A stretch of DNA of 64,000 nucleotides. It comes from AWTP1-13 sp963814055. Its GTDB lineage: Bacteria; Pseudomonadota; Alphaproteobacteria; Rhizobiales; Hyphomicrobiaceae. Position 1 is the first letter of the stretch. Each line of letters starts with the position of its first letter. The DNA is taken from NCBI GenBank assembly GCA_963814055.1, contig CAWFBJ010000017.1, positions 186,001-250,000 of the forward strand. Direction: 5' to 3'. Positions 23,356-32,859 of this stretch are shown here, in pieces. The notes below the pieces were generated by a model. It was not told the DNA's origin. It did not search any database and saw only the letters and a program-made list of their open reading frames with translations. The position numbers and the translations under genes are program-made.

Positions 23356-25803
23356 ATGAAGCGGGTTCTCAAGTGGGGTGGCGCGGCGGTCGGGGCGATC
23401 GTCCTACTTCTCCTTGTGGCGGCCGGGACCGTATACGGCCTACTGCGAAATACGGTGCCGGCCGCCTCGGGCTCGCTCGTTATCGCCGCGCTTTCGGATA
23501 CCGTCGAAGTGGTGCGGGACCGCGAGGCAGTGCCGCATATTTTCGCCAAGACGACCGATGACCTTTACGTCGCGCTCGGGTTCGTCCACGCCCAGGACCG
23601 GCTGTGGCAGATGGAATTGCAGCGGCGCACCGGCCAAGGGCGCCTGTCGGAAATATTCGGGGAGCGCACCTTCGGCACCGATGTCTTCATTCAAACCCTG
23701 GATCTTTACGGTCACGCGGAGAGGTCCATGGCTGCTCTTCCGCCAGAGACCAAGCGCGCGCTCGAGGCGTATGCGCGCGGTGTCAACGCGTACATGAAGC
23801 GCAGCGCAGGGCTGTTGGAGCCCCAGTTCCCGCCAGAGTTCCTGCTGCTCAGGTACCAGCCGGAGCCGTGGCGGCCCGCCGACAGCCTCGTGACCAGCAA
23901 GCTGATGGCGCTGCAGCTCTCCACCAATCTCAACCACGAGCTGTTGCGGCTTGCGCTCGCGGCACAGGGCCTGAACTCCGCTGAGATCGAGGACCTGATG
24001 CCCCTCGACGCCGTGGATCGCCCGCCGCCGATGCCGGAGCTCGCGCAACTCTACCCCTTGCAGCGGCCTGCAGCCCCCCAGCGGCGAGCGTCAGTTTCCA
24101 CTCAACTCGACGACGTGATCGGCAGCGGCGCATCCAACAACTGGGTCGTGTCGGGCGCGCGCACAAAGTCGGGAAAACCGCTACTGGCCAACGATCCGCA
24201 TCTGCGGCTCGCCGCGCCAGCGATCTGGTATCTGGCACACGTCGCGCTCGAGCGTCGCGGGGCAAGCACCGCCAATGCGGTGGGCGCCACCCTTCCCGGC
24301 ATGCCGCTCGTCGTGCTCGGCCGCAGCGACAATGTGGCCTGGGGGTTCACCAACACCGGCCCCGATGTCCAGGACCTGTTCATCGAGAAGGTCAACCCGG
24401 ACAATCCGCGCGAATACAGGACGCCCGACGGCTGGACGCCCTTTGCGGTCGAGGAGATGACCATTGCCGTCAAAGGCATGGACGTGCGTAAAGTGGAGCG
24501 TCGGCGCACGCGTCACGGTCCAGTCCTTCCAGGGTTCTATCGCAATCTCCAAGGCCTCCTCGGCGCCAACCATGTGGCGGCGTTGCAGTGGACCGCACTC
24601 AGCGACGACGACACCACCATCGCTGCCGGCATGTTCAATCCCGATATGCGCAGTGTCGGCGACTACATGGAGCTCATGCGCACGTTCGTGGTGCCGATGC
24701 AGAGCATGGTGGTGGCCGATACGAGTGGAAAAATCGGCATGATTGCTCCGGGCCGCGTGCCGGTGCGCGACCGCGGCAACAAGGTCGCCGGCCGTGCGCC
24801 CGTTCCTGGATGGGATGCGACATACGACTGGAAGGGCTTTCTCAAGTTCGAAGACATTCCGCGTGTCGATGACCCGAACGTCGCTGCGATTGGTACGGCC
24901 AATGCGCGCATGGTTGATCCCGACTATCCGCACCACCTGACGTACGATTGGGACGCTCCTTTCCGGCAGCAGCGCGTGAAGGAGTTGATCTTCGACCACG
25001 ACAAGCACGACATCGGCACCATGCGCGCCGCCCAGGCCGACGTGCTGTCACCTGCGATTATGAAATTGCAGCCCCTGATGATCGCAGCCGCGCAGGCCGG
25101 CGGCTCGGTGGACAACGCGGTGCTCGATCAACTCACCACCTGGGACGCCACCATGCGGGCTGATAAGCCCGAACCTCTCATCTTCACAGCCTGGGCGCGC
25201 GAGGCGGTGCGGGCTATCTATGCAGACGATCTGGGTCAGGCCTTCGACCGCTATTTCGACACGCGCGCTACCGCGCTGATCCGCCTGCTGGAGGGCAAAA
25301 CCACGGGCCGCGACTGGTGCGACGACCGCACCACGCCCGAACGGGAGCGTTGCGGGGCGATACTGGCTGCAGCTCTCAATCGCGCGTTGGCCGACCTCGA
25401 GGTGCGTTACGGCAAGGACCGCGCAGCATGGCGCTGGGGGCCTGCGCACTATGCCTTTGGCGAACACCGTCCGTTCAGCGCCGTGCCATCGCTCGCCAAA
25501 TACTTCAGCGTCGAGGTGCCAAGCCCGGGCGGCAACTACACGCTCAATCGCGGCAAGGTGGATTTCGACCAGGATCCGCCGTTCGCCAACCGCCACGCGT
25601 CAAGCTATCGCGCCATTTACGACTTCGCCGACCTGGAACACTCGCTCTACATCCACACCACCGGCCAGTCGGGCAACCCGTTGTCGCCCGACTACCGCTC
25701 GTTTGCGGACCGCTGGGCCAGGGTCGACTACATCGAGATCGCGACCAAGCGCGAAGAAATTGCCAAGGCGCCGCGCGGCACCTGGAAGCTTACGCCAAAG
25801 TAG
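23356..25803 (+). CDS. penicillin acylase family protein
   Basis: An 815-residue Ntn-hydrolase precursor. The ATG at 23356 starts a membrane/signal segment (GAAVGAIVLLLLVAAGTVYG). The alpha-chain includes VEVVRDREAVPHIFAKTTDDLYVALGFVHAQDRL in pieces typical of the family. Ser260 in GSGASNNWVVSG is the expected autocatalytic nucleophile that becomes the N-terminus of the beta-chain. Further conserved pieces are LANDPHLRL (about 276-284), GMPLVVLGRSDNVAWGFTNTGPD and RHGPVLPG. Enzymes of this family cleave amides such as acyl-homoserine lactones and beta-lactams. It lies 23 bp after the formaldehyde dehydrogenase but has no evident functional link. Confidence 0.94.
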   Translation: MKRVLKWGGAAVGAIVLLLLVAAGTVYGLLRNTVPAASGSLVIAALSDTVEVVRDREAVPHIFAKTTDDLYVALGFVHAQDRLWQMELQRRTGQGRLSEIFGERTFGTDVFIQTLDLYGHAERSMAALPPETKRALEAYARGVNAYMKRSAGLLEPQFPPEFLLLRYQPEPWRPADSLVTSKLMALQLSTNLNHELLRLALAAQGLNSAEIEDLMPLDAVDRPPPMPELAQLYPLQRPAAPQRRASVSTQLDDVIGSGASNNWVVSGARTKSGKPLLANDPHLRLAAPAIWYLAHVALERRGASTANAVGATLPGMPLVVLGRSDNVAWGFTNTGPDVQDLFIEKVNPDNPREYRTPDGWTPFAVEEMTIAVKGMDVRKVERRRTRHGPVLPGFYRNLQGLLGANHVAALQWTALSDDDTTIAAGMFNPDMRSVGDYMELMRTFVVPMQSMVVADTSGKIGMIAPGRVPVRDRGNKVAGRAPVPGWDATYDWKGFLKFEDIPRVDDPNVAAIGTANARMVDPDYPHHLTYDWDAPFRQQRVKELIFDHDKHDIGTMRAAQADVLSPAIMKLQPLMIAAAQAGGSVDNAVLDQLTTWDATMRADKPEPLIFTAWAREAVRAIYADDLGQAFDRYFDTRATALIRLLEGKTTGRDWCDDRTTPERERCGAILAAALNRALADLEVRYGKDRAAWRWGPAHYAFGEHRPFSAVPSLAKYFSVEVPSPGGNYTLNRGKVDFDQDPPFANRHASSYRAIYDFADLEHSLYIHTTGQSGNPLSPDYRSFADRWARVDYIEIATKREEIAKAPRGTWKLTPK

Positions 25804-25884
25804 TAGATCGCAAACTCGGCGCTTGCCTCGCGCGCGGCCGCACAGTAGAGCGCGGTTGCCAGAGACTTGGCCAGGAGCAGACTA

Positions 25885-26196
25885 ATGCGGATCATCTTGA
25901 AGTTCGCGACCGCGGGTATAGTGGCAGGTTTGCTGGCGGCAACTGCGCCGGCGTATGCCAAGACCTGCAAAGATACGGTCACTGCAAAGGCTCGCTCGGC
26001 CGCCCAGGTCAGCGACGCCTCTCGCTTGCGCCGGGCGCGCGACAATGCCATCGCCAACTGGAGCGCACGCGCGCGTGACACCTATGGCTGGTCCTATCGC
26101 TTCTGGCGTCGTTCCGACGAGCGCAATGTCGAGTGCGGCGGCGGCGAGGGTGCCAAGCATTGTACGGCTTCCGCCAAGCCGTGCCGGTTGCTCTGA
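25885..26196 (+). CDS. small secreted protein of unknown function
   Basis: A 103-residue protein. The ATG at 25885 opens a signal peptide (ILKFATAGIVAGLLAATAPAYA, cleavage before KTC). The mature part is basic and Trp/Arg-rich (ARDNAIANWSARARDTYGWSYRFW in two blocks), with four cysteines (CKD, VECGGG, KHCT, KPCR) that could form two disulfides. Similar small proteins with an NW-x-ARA...YG...W core and C-terminal CxxxxxxC/PC pattern recur in alphaproteobacteria, by memory, without a known function. An upstream start at 25867 is less likely. Confidence 0.72.
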   Translation: MRIILKFATAGIVAGLLAATAPAYAKTCKDTVTAKARSAAQVSDASRLRRARDNAIANWSARARDTYGWSYRFWRRSDERNVECGGGEGAKHCTASAKPCRLL

Positions 26197-26348
26197 TTGC
26201 AATCGCGCAAAGCTACGCGGAAAGTCGCGCAGCAACGCTTGATCGCGCGCGGGCCAATGCTGGCGGCAGGAGCGACCCTCTGGGCGACGCGTGTGGTTGG
26301 CACGCTGAAAGCGCGCCGGGTCAGGACCCGCCGCGCTTGTCAGCAATT

Positions 26349-26368
26349 CTGACGAGAAATCCCGTCAG
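26349..26368 (-). terminator. hairpin at the end of the cold-shock gene
   Basis: Read leftward, CTGACG (26368-26363), an 8-base loop, and CGTCAG (26354-26349) form a perfect 6-bp stem that includes the cold-shock stop codon. No long T-run follows, so intrinsic termination would be weak. Confidence 0.4.
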
Positions 26369-26577
26369 GCTTTTTGGATTTGCCCGGCCTGCTTGCCGCG
26401 GCCCTTTCGGTCGTCTTCAAGTGTGAAGGTGACCTTGTCGCCCTCGTTGAGCGACCGGATGCCCGCCGCTTCGAGAGCGGTGGCATGAACAAATACGTCC
26501 TTCGAGCCGTCCTCGGGCGAGATGAAGCCAAAACCCTTGGCGGCATTGAAGAACTTGACCGTTCCGGAGATTCTCAC
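26365..26577 (-). CDS. cold-shock domain protein
   Basis: A 70-residue single CSD protein. The GTG at 26577 begins RISGTVKFFNAAKGFGFISP, with RNP1 (KGFGFI, residues about 14-19) and RNP2 (VFVHAT, about 28-33); the upstream open frame to 26634 does not resemble the family. The lysine/arginine-rich tail (DDRKGRGKQAGQIQKA) is characteristic of alphaproteobacterial CspA homologs. It binds single-stranded RNA/DNA and should act as an RNA chaperone. The long 5' region up to about 26900 may hold a structured leader, as is common in csp genes. Confidence 0.93.
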   Translation of the reverse strand: MRISGTVKFFNAAKGFGFISPEDGSKDVFVHATALEAAGIRSLNEGDKVTFTLEDDRKGRGKQAGQIQKA

Positions 26578-26960
26578 AGCTAAAAGCCTATTCCGTTGTG
26601 CATGAGGGGAGCCTGCCAGAATGAGCCACCGCACGGCCCGGACAACTCGCCTTCCGGACAGTGCACTTAGCCGCTAGCGGCGCGTGTCCGACCGGAAGAT
26701 GAGGGCGAGGCCCACCATGGGCCGCACCGGCAAACGGGGTATGGGCTTCCGCGAGGCGAATTACAAGCAAATCCCGGGATACCCGCTCGAATGGCAACTA
26801 TCGTGAAAATGGGCATTTGAAAGACCCAAGTTCAGAATCCGCGTCAATTTAGCGTTACAAGTCATGCTTCTATCTGACGCTTTGCCGAAGCAATCCCCGC
26901 GGCCCATATGCTCGTAACGGTACAGACGCCCCTTGCGGCGCCGCCTTACTGGCTTGCGCC
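26578..26960. other. intergenic leader region between cold-shock and phosphatase genes
   Basis: About 380 bases without a supported gene. A 29-codon forward frame near 26717-26806 exists but lacks a clear ribosome site. On the reverse strand TGTAACG occurs near 26857 with a TTCTGAA about 18 bases on, a poor match to the ECF promoter of this window. A GAAGGG ribosome site at 26961-26966 precedes the next gene. Confidence 0.4.
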
Positions 26961-26975
26961 GAAGGGATGCCTTGC

Positions 26976-27638
26976 ATGCTCGGAACAGTTTACGTCGATT
27001 TCGACGGGACCATCGCCCCTGCCGATCCCACCGATGCCTTGTTCGATCGCTTCTGCGATCCGTCGTGGCGCACCTTCGAGCGGGAATGGCAGGAAGGCCG
27101 GTGCACGTCGCGCGTTTGCCTGGCCAGGCAGGTGGACCTGCTGAGAGCGACGCCCGACGCCATCGACGGGTTCCTGGCGACGGTTACCATCGACCCGCAG
27201 TTTGCCGCGTTCGTGGATCTCTGCCGGTGCTGGATGTTGCGGGTTGTCGTGCTGTCCGATGGCCTGGACCGGGTGGTCGGTCGCGTGTTGCGCGCCGCCG
27301 GTGCGGACCTGCCTTTTTTTGCCAACCGCTTGGAGTGGCAAGGGGGCGATCGCTGGGGACTTGCCTTTCCGTTTGCGCGCAGTGGCTGCACCGCGGAGTT
27401 GGGTAACTGCAAATGCGGCCATCGTGCCAGCGGCAGGCATCGCGCACTCGAAATCATGGTCGGCGACGGCAGATCGGATTTCTGCATCGCCGAGAACTCG
27501 CATCTGGTTCTCGCCAAGGGCCGGCTTGCGGCTCATTGCCGGTCCGAAAATCTTCCGCATTGGCCGATCGAAGACTTCTCGGATGCGACCATGTTCCTGA
27601 GCGACTGGCTTACCAGGAACACGCGCAGGTCTGCCTGA
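26976..27638 (+). CDS. HAD superfamily phosphatase, MtnX/SerB-like
   Basis: A 220-residue haloacid-dehalogenase-type phosphohydrolase. The nucleophile motif is VYVDFDGTIAP (Asp8, Asp10); motif II is VVVLSDGLD near residues 87-95; motif III/IV is EIMVGDGRSDFCIAENS (about 158-174). The IB-type cap lies between motifs I and II. This pattern is closest to MtnX-like 2-hydroxy-3-keto-5-methylthiopentenyl-1-phosphate phosphatases and phosphoserine phosphatase-like proteins. The ATG at 26976 is chosen because GAAGGG lies nine bases upstream; ATG 26967 is too close to that site. It is followed 40 bp later by an esterase. Confidence 0.87.
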   Translation: MLGTVYVDFDGTIAPADPTDALFDRFCDPSWRTFEREWQEGRCTSRVCLARQVDLLRATPDAIDGFLATVTIDPQFAAFVDLCRCWMLRVVVLSDGLDRVVGRVLRAAGADLPFFANRLEWQGGDRWGLAFPFARSGCTAELGNCKCGHRASGRHRALEIMVGDGRSDFCIAENSHLVLAKGRLAAHCRSENLPHWPIEDFSDATMFLSDWLTRNTRRSA

Positions 27639-27678
27639 GCACCATCGCGCAGCACGTTCTGCAGCCAATTGGAAGCAC

Positions 27679-28536
27679 ATGACAATCGCAAATCACAGCG
27701 AGACCTTTCGTGGCGGACCGGTCGGCTTTCTGCTGATCCATGGTCTGGGCGGCACGCCCGCGGAACTGCGGTTCGTCGGCATCGGCCTTTCGAAGTCGGG
27801 CTATACCGTGCACTGCCCGCAACTCGCGGGACATTGCGGAAGCTTCGAGGAGCTACGCGCAACGGGCTGGAAGGACTGGTACGCGACGGTGCAGGCGACG
27901 CACACCGAGCTGCTCAAGACCTGCGGGACGGTGATCGTCGGCGGCCTGTCGATGGGGGCCATTCTCGCGCTGCACCTGGCAGCCGAGCGGCCCGAGAGCG
28001 TGCACGCTGCAGCGCTGTTTGCTCCCACTCTCAAGCTCGATGGCTGGGGTGTGCCCTGGTACAGCGTCTTGTTCAATCTGGTGAGAACCAGACGCGGTGC
28101 CGATTTCGTCACCTTCTCCGAGCGAGAGCCCTACGGCATCAAGGACCCGCGCGTGCGCGCGCTCGTGACGGCCGCCATCAACGGCGGCGACAGCTCCAAA
28201 GTAGGGCAGCTCACGAATCCGGGCAGCGTCATGCTGGAGATGCGCTGGCTGGTTAACATCGTGAAGCGCGAGCTGCGCCAGATACGCCAGCCGACCCTGA
28301 TCGTCCATCCCCGCCATGACGACCGGGCAAGCCTCGGCAACGCCGCCTACCTGCAGACGCAACTCGGCGGACTGGTGGATACATGCGTGCTCGATGACAG
28401 CTATCACGTCGTCACCATCGACCGTCAGCGCGACCTTGTCGTGCAACGCACTGCCGCGTTCGCAGACAGTCTTAGCGAGCGCTTGCGTTCAGCCGCGAGC
28501 AGACCTTCCAGGCGCGCGCTCGAGCAGACGGCCTGA
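27679..28536 (+). CDS. alpha/beta hydrolase (carboxylesterase, Est30/monoglyceride-lipase-like)
   Basis: A 285-residue alpha/beta-hydrolase. The oxyanion segment is LLIHGLGGTPAELRF (about residues 17-31), the nucleophile elbow is GGLSMGA with Ser91, the acid is expected in HPRHDDRAS (about 212-220) and the catalytic His in DDSYHVVTIDRQRD (about 238-251). This layout resembles bacterial carboxylesterase Est30 and serine aminopeptidase-type lipases acting on short acyl esters or monoglycerides. It is convergent with the cupin gene, whose stop is only 7 bp away. Confidence 0.9.
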   Translation: MTIANHSETFRGGPVGFLLIHGLGGTPAELRFVGIGLSKSGYTVHCPQLAGHCGSFEELRATGWKDWYATVQATHTELLKTCGTVIVGGLSMGAILALHLAAERPESVHAAALFAPTLKLDGWGVPWYSVLFNLVRTRRGADFVTFSEREPYGIKDPRVRALVTAAINGGDSSKVGQLTNPGSVMLEMRWLVNIVKRELRQIRQPTLIVHPRHDDRASLGNAAYLQTQLGGLVDTCVLDDSYHVVTIDRQRDLVVQRTAAFADSLSERLRSAASRPSRRALEQTA

Positions 28537-28543
28537 TTACGCG

Positions 28544-29590
28544 TCACGCGTTGCCGCGGTTCTCGCGCCAGACGCCGATCTTCTCCTGCACCGGCCGGTC
28601 GGAGAAGCTGAACAGCACGGCCTCTTCGTCCGCCTCGTGTGTCACGGGTTTCCAGCTTGGGGCGACGAAGATGTCCTTGGGTCCCCAATCGAACGTCTGC
28701 TCGCCGACGCGTGTGCGTCCCCGGCCCTCCATGGCCACGTAAACAGTCGCGTCGGTCGACCGGTAGAGGCCGGTCTTGAAGTTTTTCGGCAGGAGCTGGA
28801 TGAAAGTGCCCATGGTGGGCATGGCGTGATCGCCGGTCGCCGGATTGGTGTAGCGCATCTTGATGCCGTGGCAGGGGTCGAGTGGCCCCGCCTTGGTGAG
28901 TTGCGCCAGTGCCTCGCGCGTGCGGGCATAGGGATAGTTGAAAATCGGCGAGGTGGTGGAACTGGCGCCGCGATGGTCGACCGGAAGCAGGTTGGCGCCG
29001 TAGCGGGCCGACGAATCCCCCACCGGCTTGGCGATCGGCTGCTCCTCCTCGTCGTGATGCTCGATGAAGGACGCATCCAGCATCTGGATGATCGGTATAT
29101 CGAGGCCGTCGAGCCAGAACATCGGCTTGTCGGTGTGGTTGCCGTGATCGTGCCAGGCCATGTAGGGCGTGATGATGAAGTCGCCCGGATGCATGGGCGT
29201 GCGCTCGCCGTCGACGCTGGTATGCGCGCCCTCGCCTTCCAGGACGAAACGCAGCGCCGACTGCGAATGGCGGTGTGCGCGCGCTACCTCGTGCGGCATG
29301 ACGAGCTGCACGCCCGCATAGAGTGAGGTGGTGATCTTGGATTGCCCGCGCAGGCCGGGATTTTCCAGGATCAGCACGCGGCGCTCGGCTTCCTTGGCTG
29401 TGATCAGGCTGCCCGCCTCCAGCATGGCCGCGCGGATTTCGTCGAACCGCCACAGTGCCGGCAGGCAGCCGCTTTTCGGTTCGGGTGTGATGAGGCCGCT
29501 CAGGACAGCCCACAGCGGCGTCATGTTCTGCTTGTCGATGCGGGCATAGAACGCCTTGCGCTCGGGCGTTTCTGCGGGGGCGTGGTCCAT
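28544..29590 (-). CDS. cupin dioxygenase, gentisate 1,2-dioxygenase-like
   Basis: A 348-residue bicupin. The N-terminal cupin holds the metal motif VARAHRHSQSALRFVLEGEGAHT in pieces (His-x-His and downstream Glu, about residues 98-115), then MHPGDFIITPYMAWHDHGNH with further His residues. The second cupin (about 255-345) is degenerate in metal ligands, as usual in gentisate dioxygenases. These Fe(II) enzymes open the ring of gentisate to maleylpyruvate; salicylate and hydroxynaphthoate homologs look alike. No maleylpyruvate isomerase or hydrolase lies next to it, so pathway placement is inference. Confidence 0.9.
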   Translation of the reverse strand: MDHAPAETPERKAFYARIDKQNMTPLWAVLSGLITPEPKSGCLPALWRFDEIRAAMLEAGSLITAKEAERRVLILENPGLRGQSKITTSLYAGVQLVMPHEVARAHRHSQSALRFVLEGEGAHTSVDGERTPMHPGDFIITPYMAWHDHGNHTDKPMFWLDGLDIPIIQMLDASFIEHHDEEEQPIAKPVGDSSARYGANLLPVDHRGASSTTSPIFNYPYARTREALAQLTKAGPLDPCHGIKMRYTNPATGDHAMPTMGTFIQLLPKNFKTGLYRSTDATVYVAMEGRGRTRVGEQTFDWGPKDIFVAPSWKPVTHEADEEAVLFSFSDRPVQEKIGVWRENRGNA

Positions 29591-29754
29591 GCGGTGCGTC
29601 CTCAGGTGTCCTCGCCGCGCACTCTAGGCCGGTGATGCGCAGCGGTCCATGCGGCTGTCACGTCCAAACTCCGTACCCGCCCTGGGCTTGTCGCAGGGCG
29701 CTGACGGCGCGCGCAATTGCAGCGCCCGTGGTTCGAAAGATCACCAATAGGCTC

Positions 29755-31275
29755 TTATTCGCAGAACGCGCTGCGCCGGCGCGGGGCCAGGTCGAAATGG
29801 AAATGGTTGCGATGTGCCTCGTTGGCCTCCGGACCCAGCACCGTGCCGAACGTCCCGCAGGCTCCTTTGTGCAGGCGGCGCAGGAAAGCGGCTTCGACGT
29901 TTGGCCGGGTCGCATCGTTGGCCGTTGCCGTCGTCGGCGTGCCCTTGGCGCTCACCTTGGCGTCGGTTGCCTTGATGTCCACGCCCTTGCCGAGTTTCTG
30001 CAAGCCGGCGGTGCGCAGCGATCCCCGGCGGACTTCTTCGGCGCGCCGCTCGGCCTCTTCTCCCAGCCGTTCGACGACGTCGGCCTTGCGCTCGGCCTCG
30101 TCCTTTTTGCGCTGGGCTTCCGCCTGCAACTGCTTGCGCTTGCTACGGGGTGCCTTGGCCGCAGCCCTTTCTGCATCCGTCGCTTCTTTCTGAGCCTGCT
30201 TCGCGGCGCTCCGTGCAGTTTCCAACGCTTCCTTGTCGTTCGGTATTGCAGCGGCAGTCTTCGGCTCGGCGGACCGTTCTTTCTGTTCCTGCGCGGCGCG
30301 CTCTTTCTGCTCGCGCAGGTCGCGCGCGGTCATGCCCCACTTGTTCAGGACGTCGATGGTGCGGCCGTCGGCGGTGACGAAACCCATGATGTCGATGGCG
30401 TTTGCTAGCGCGTGCTCGCTCAAGCGGTCGCTGTGCGCGAGACTGCCGTTGCGATTGCGGCAGGAATAGCCGCCCGTGCCGCGCAGCCGCACGATGGACG
30501 TACCGAGGACTTCCTGCGCAGTGGGCTGCAGGGTTTTTTCGATCCACGTATGCAGGCTCGCGACCATTGCGCAGTTCAGCATGGGCGGCGGCTGGAACTC
30601 CACGCGACTTGCGCCCGAGCCGATGCGTTTGAGCATCACGGGCGCCGGCGCGCCGCACTGTTCATGCTTGACTGCCGGTGCGATGTCGATCTCTGCCCCC
30701 AGCGGCGCGACGCGCTTCAGGCAGTCCTTGAGGGCCGTGATGATCTCGGCCTCCGACCATTCTTCGGGCACAGGCGGTTCTGCTTTGCCGGCGGTCTTGC
30801 CAGCATCGGACTTGGAATCAGGCACGGGCGTGGTGGCGGTCGCCGTCTTGGCGCCGGCCTTGCCGGCATCGCCGCTGTCGGGTTGCGACTGCTGCTGGGC
30901 CCGGCGCCGCCGCTCACGGGACACCCTCGCTAGGATACGCAGCGACGCATCCGATTGTGGAGGTGCTGCCGAGCTGGCATCGGGAACGGGCGGCGGCGTC
31001 CGCAACGTCGCTTCGAGCTGCAGCGGCGCCTGCGGCACGAGGACGGGCTTGGCGCGCACAACCTCGACGGGGGCGCTGGCGACAGCTACCGGGGGAAGCG
31101 GCGATGCCCGGTTGGCAAGGGTCGATGCCGCCCGATCGGGCACCATGGGGATGAGCGCAAGGCCCAGTAGTGCGATGATTGATAGATTGGTGGACACGGA
31201 CTCCAATGCCTTCGAGAGCGTCGCAATTTGTTTCGATAAGTACTCTTTGGAAAAGTACTTGGCCACAAACGCCAT
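29755..31275 (-). CDS. extensin-like C-terminal domain protein with long coiled-coil insertion
   Basis: A 506-residue protein anchored by one N-terminal transmembrane segment (LSIIALLGLALIPMV, about residues 31-45), followed by an Ala/Pro-rich linker. The extensin-like domain begins near CLKRVAPLGAEIDIAPAV (about 185) and contains GTGGYSCR and HALANAIDIMGFVTADGRTIDVL (about 282-304). It is then interrupted by a highly charged Ala/Lys/Glu coiled coil of about 100 residues (about 320-420) before the domain ends with GTFGTVLGPEANEAHRNHFHFDL. That domain is shared with D-alanyl-D-alanine peptidase-like folds and probably acts on cell wall. The insertion inside the domain is unusual. The neighbour at 31444 is another membrane-tethered coiled-coil protein. 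Confidence 0.88.
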   Translation of the reverse strand: MAFVAKYFSKEYLSKQIATLSKALESVSTNLSIIALLGLALIPMVPDRAASTLANRASPLPPVAVASAPVEVVRAKPVLVPQAPLQLEATLRTPPPVPDASSAAPPQSDASLRILARVSRERRRRAQQQSQPDSGDAGKAGAKTATATTPVPDSKSDAGKTAGKAEPPVPEEWSEAEIITALKDCLKRVAPLGAEIDIAPAVKHEQCGAPAPVMLKRIGSGASRVEFQPPPMLNCAMVASLHTWIEKTLQPTAQEVLGTSIVRLRGTGGYSCRNRNGSLAHSDRLSEHALANAIDIMGFVTADGRTIDVLNKWGMTARDLREQKERAAQEQKERSAEPKTAAAIPNDKEALETARSAAKQAQKEATDAERAAAKAPRSKRKQLQAEAQRKKDEAERKADVVERLGEEAERRAEEVRRGSLRTAGLQKLGKGVDIKATDAKVSAKGTPTTATANDATRPNVEAAFLRRLHKGACGTFGTVLGPEANEAHRNHFHFDLAPRRRSAFCE

Positions 31276-31443
31276 GCCCACCGGCCGCCCGCATTACACA
31301 TTGGAGAGATGGTTAACTGTGCAAGAAGTTTGTGGTGGAACAATGGTTTCTAGAGCTGCGCCGTAGCGGTCACCCGCCCCGGCTACAAGGTAAACGTGCA
31401 AGCCCCCTGCTCGGTTTCAGCTTGCCGATGTGACCTGCCGGCC

Positions 31444-32790
31444 TCAGCTCGTCGGGCCGTCCAGCTTGCGCGTGAGGTTTTCGAACTCGCGGCGCAGTTC
31501 CTCGTTCTTGAAAATTTGGTCGAACGTCGGTGCCTCAAGTTTCTGGATGGCCTCAAAGGAAGCTGCCGCGTCACGCATCAAATTGCGCAGCTGGTAGCTC
31601 GCCTCTACGGTTTCGAACGTATTGTCGGCGATGCGCAAGTCGTGCGTCGCGCGCTGGCGCGCCTTGGCGATCTGCTCGCGCTGCTGCAGCAGGTAGCGGC
31701 GGTAACCCTTGGCGGCGTCCTCGGCCAGGCGCTGGCTCTCCCGGTTGCCTTCCAATGCCCGCTTCTGGTCTTCGCGGTTCTCGAGCTTCAAGAGCTCCGC
31801 CGTCTTGGCGCGTGCCTTGCGGATATCGACTTCTATGTCGGACAGCTTGGGCAGGTACTGCTTGTCGATCTTGTCGATCAGCAGGTCCTGCGAGTGCACG
31901 AGCAGAGCGAACAGGGCTGCGTGCATGGCAAAATATTTGCGCGCCGCGCCGATATTCTCGCCCGACGCCGTCATCAGCTTTCCGAGCTGGCCGTCGATCA
32001 TCTTGGCGGAGTTGAACACTGCAACCAGGCGCACGAGATCACCCGAAAGCACGCTGTCGAGCAGCAGATCGACCTGCTCGGGTGAAAGCTGTATGCCGGC
32101 CTTCTTGAGCGCCTCCTGCACCTCGGCCTTGGTCTTGGCGATGTCGCCGCGGTTGAGATCGATCCGCCTCTTGGTCTCGTCGATGTCCTTGCCGAGGCTG
32201 TCGACCGTGTCGGTGACGTACCCCGGCAGCATGCCGTCCTTCGGCGCGATCAGCTGTTTCTCGCGCAGTCTGACGATACGGTCGTCATGCTCGCGGATGT
32301 TCTTGCGTAAGCCCTCGATCTTCTTCTGCAGGTCGACGACCGGCACGTCGGTGACGACACCCAGCGCCGAATCGAGCAGCTCGCGGATCCTGCGCTCGCG
32401 ATCCTCGCGCGTCTCCGTCCAGATCGGCCGCACGATGTAGTCTTTTTCAGTCGGCAGCTTGCGCGCTTCACCGCGGTTCCTGGCTGCGTCCTGCAAGAGG
32501 GCGTCGACGGCCTTCATCAGGCGCTGCGCCTGCTCGCTGTTGGCGTCGGCGTCGCGGTTGGCCGGCGGCTCAGGCGCGGCGGGAGCCTGTGCGACAACGG
32601 GCGGCGTCTTGGCGGGCGGTGCGGAAGGCGTCACCTGCGCCTGTACAACCTGCGCGCCAGTGTCAGTACGCTTGATGATATCGCCGATGCCGTCGCGCGA
32701 ACCGGGCTGCGTGCCCGTCACAACGGCGATGGCCGTCGCGCCGGCCGCAAACACCGGCATCATCACCCAATGGCGGACCAAAGAGAGCAT
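31444..32790 (-). CDS. membrane-anchored coiled-coil protein of unknown function
   Basis: A 448-residue protein not assigned to a family. An N-terminal hydrophobic segment (WVMMPVFAAGATAIAVVTG, residues about 8-26) is followed by a Pro/Ala linker (about 50-75). The rest is almost entirely helical and charged with heptad-like stretches (about 85-220 and 300-440), suggesting a long periplasmic coiled coil. The ATG at 32790 has the ribosome site GGGAGGT six bases upstream. It precedes the extensin-domain gene on the same strand with a 168-bp gap, and both have the same architecture of anchor, linker and coiled coil. A structural or signalling role at the cell envelope is plausible only. Confidence 0.75.
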   Translation of the reverse strand: MLSLVRHWVMMPVFAAGATAIAVVTGTQPGSRDGIGDIIKRTDTGAQVVQAQVTPSAPPAKTPPVVAQAPAAPEPPANRDADANSEQAQRLMKAVDALLQDAARNRGEARKLPTEKDYIVRPIWTETREDRERRIRELLDSALGVVTDVPVVDLQKKIEGLRKNIREHDDRIVRLREKQLIAPKDGMLPGYVTDTVDSLGKDIDETKRRIDLNRGDIAKTKAEVQEALKKAGIQLSPEQVDLLLDSVLSGDLVRLVAVFNSAKMIDGQLGKLMTASGENIGAARKYFAMHAALFALLVHSQDLLIDKIDKQYLPKLSDIEVDIRKARAKTAELLKLENREDQKRALEGNRESQRLAEDAAKGYRRYLLQQREQIAKARQRATHDLRIADNTFETVEASYQLRNLMRDAAASFEAIQKLEAPTFDQIFKNEELRREFENLTRKLDGPTS

Positions 32791-32859
32791 GCCGCACCTC
32801 CCACTCTTGTTGCTGAGATGGGGTTGGATTCAGGCTTTTTTGTGTGATCAGGCCACGTT

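Noticed and set aside
26840..26870. Possible third ECF promoter (TGTAACG on the reverse strand) upstream of the cold-shock gene
   Set aside because: The spacing and the CTGAAC box do not match the CGAAT element of the two real promoters.
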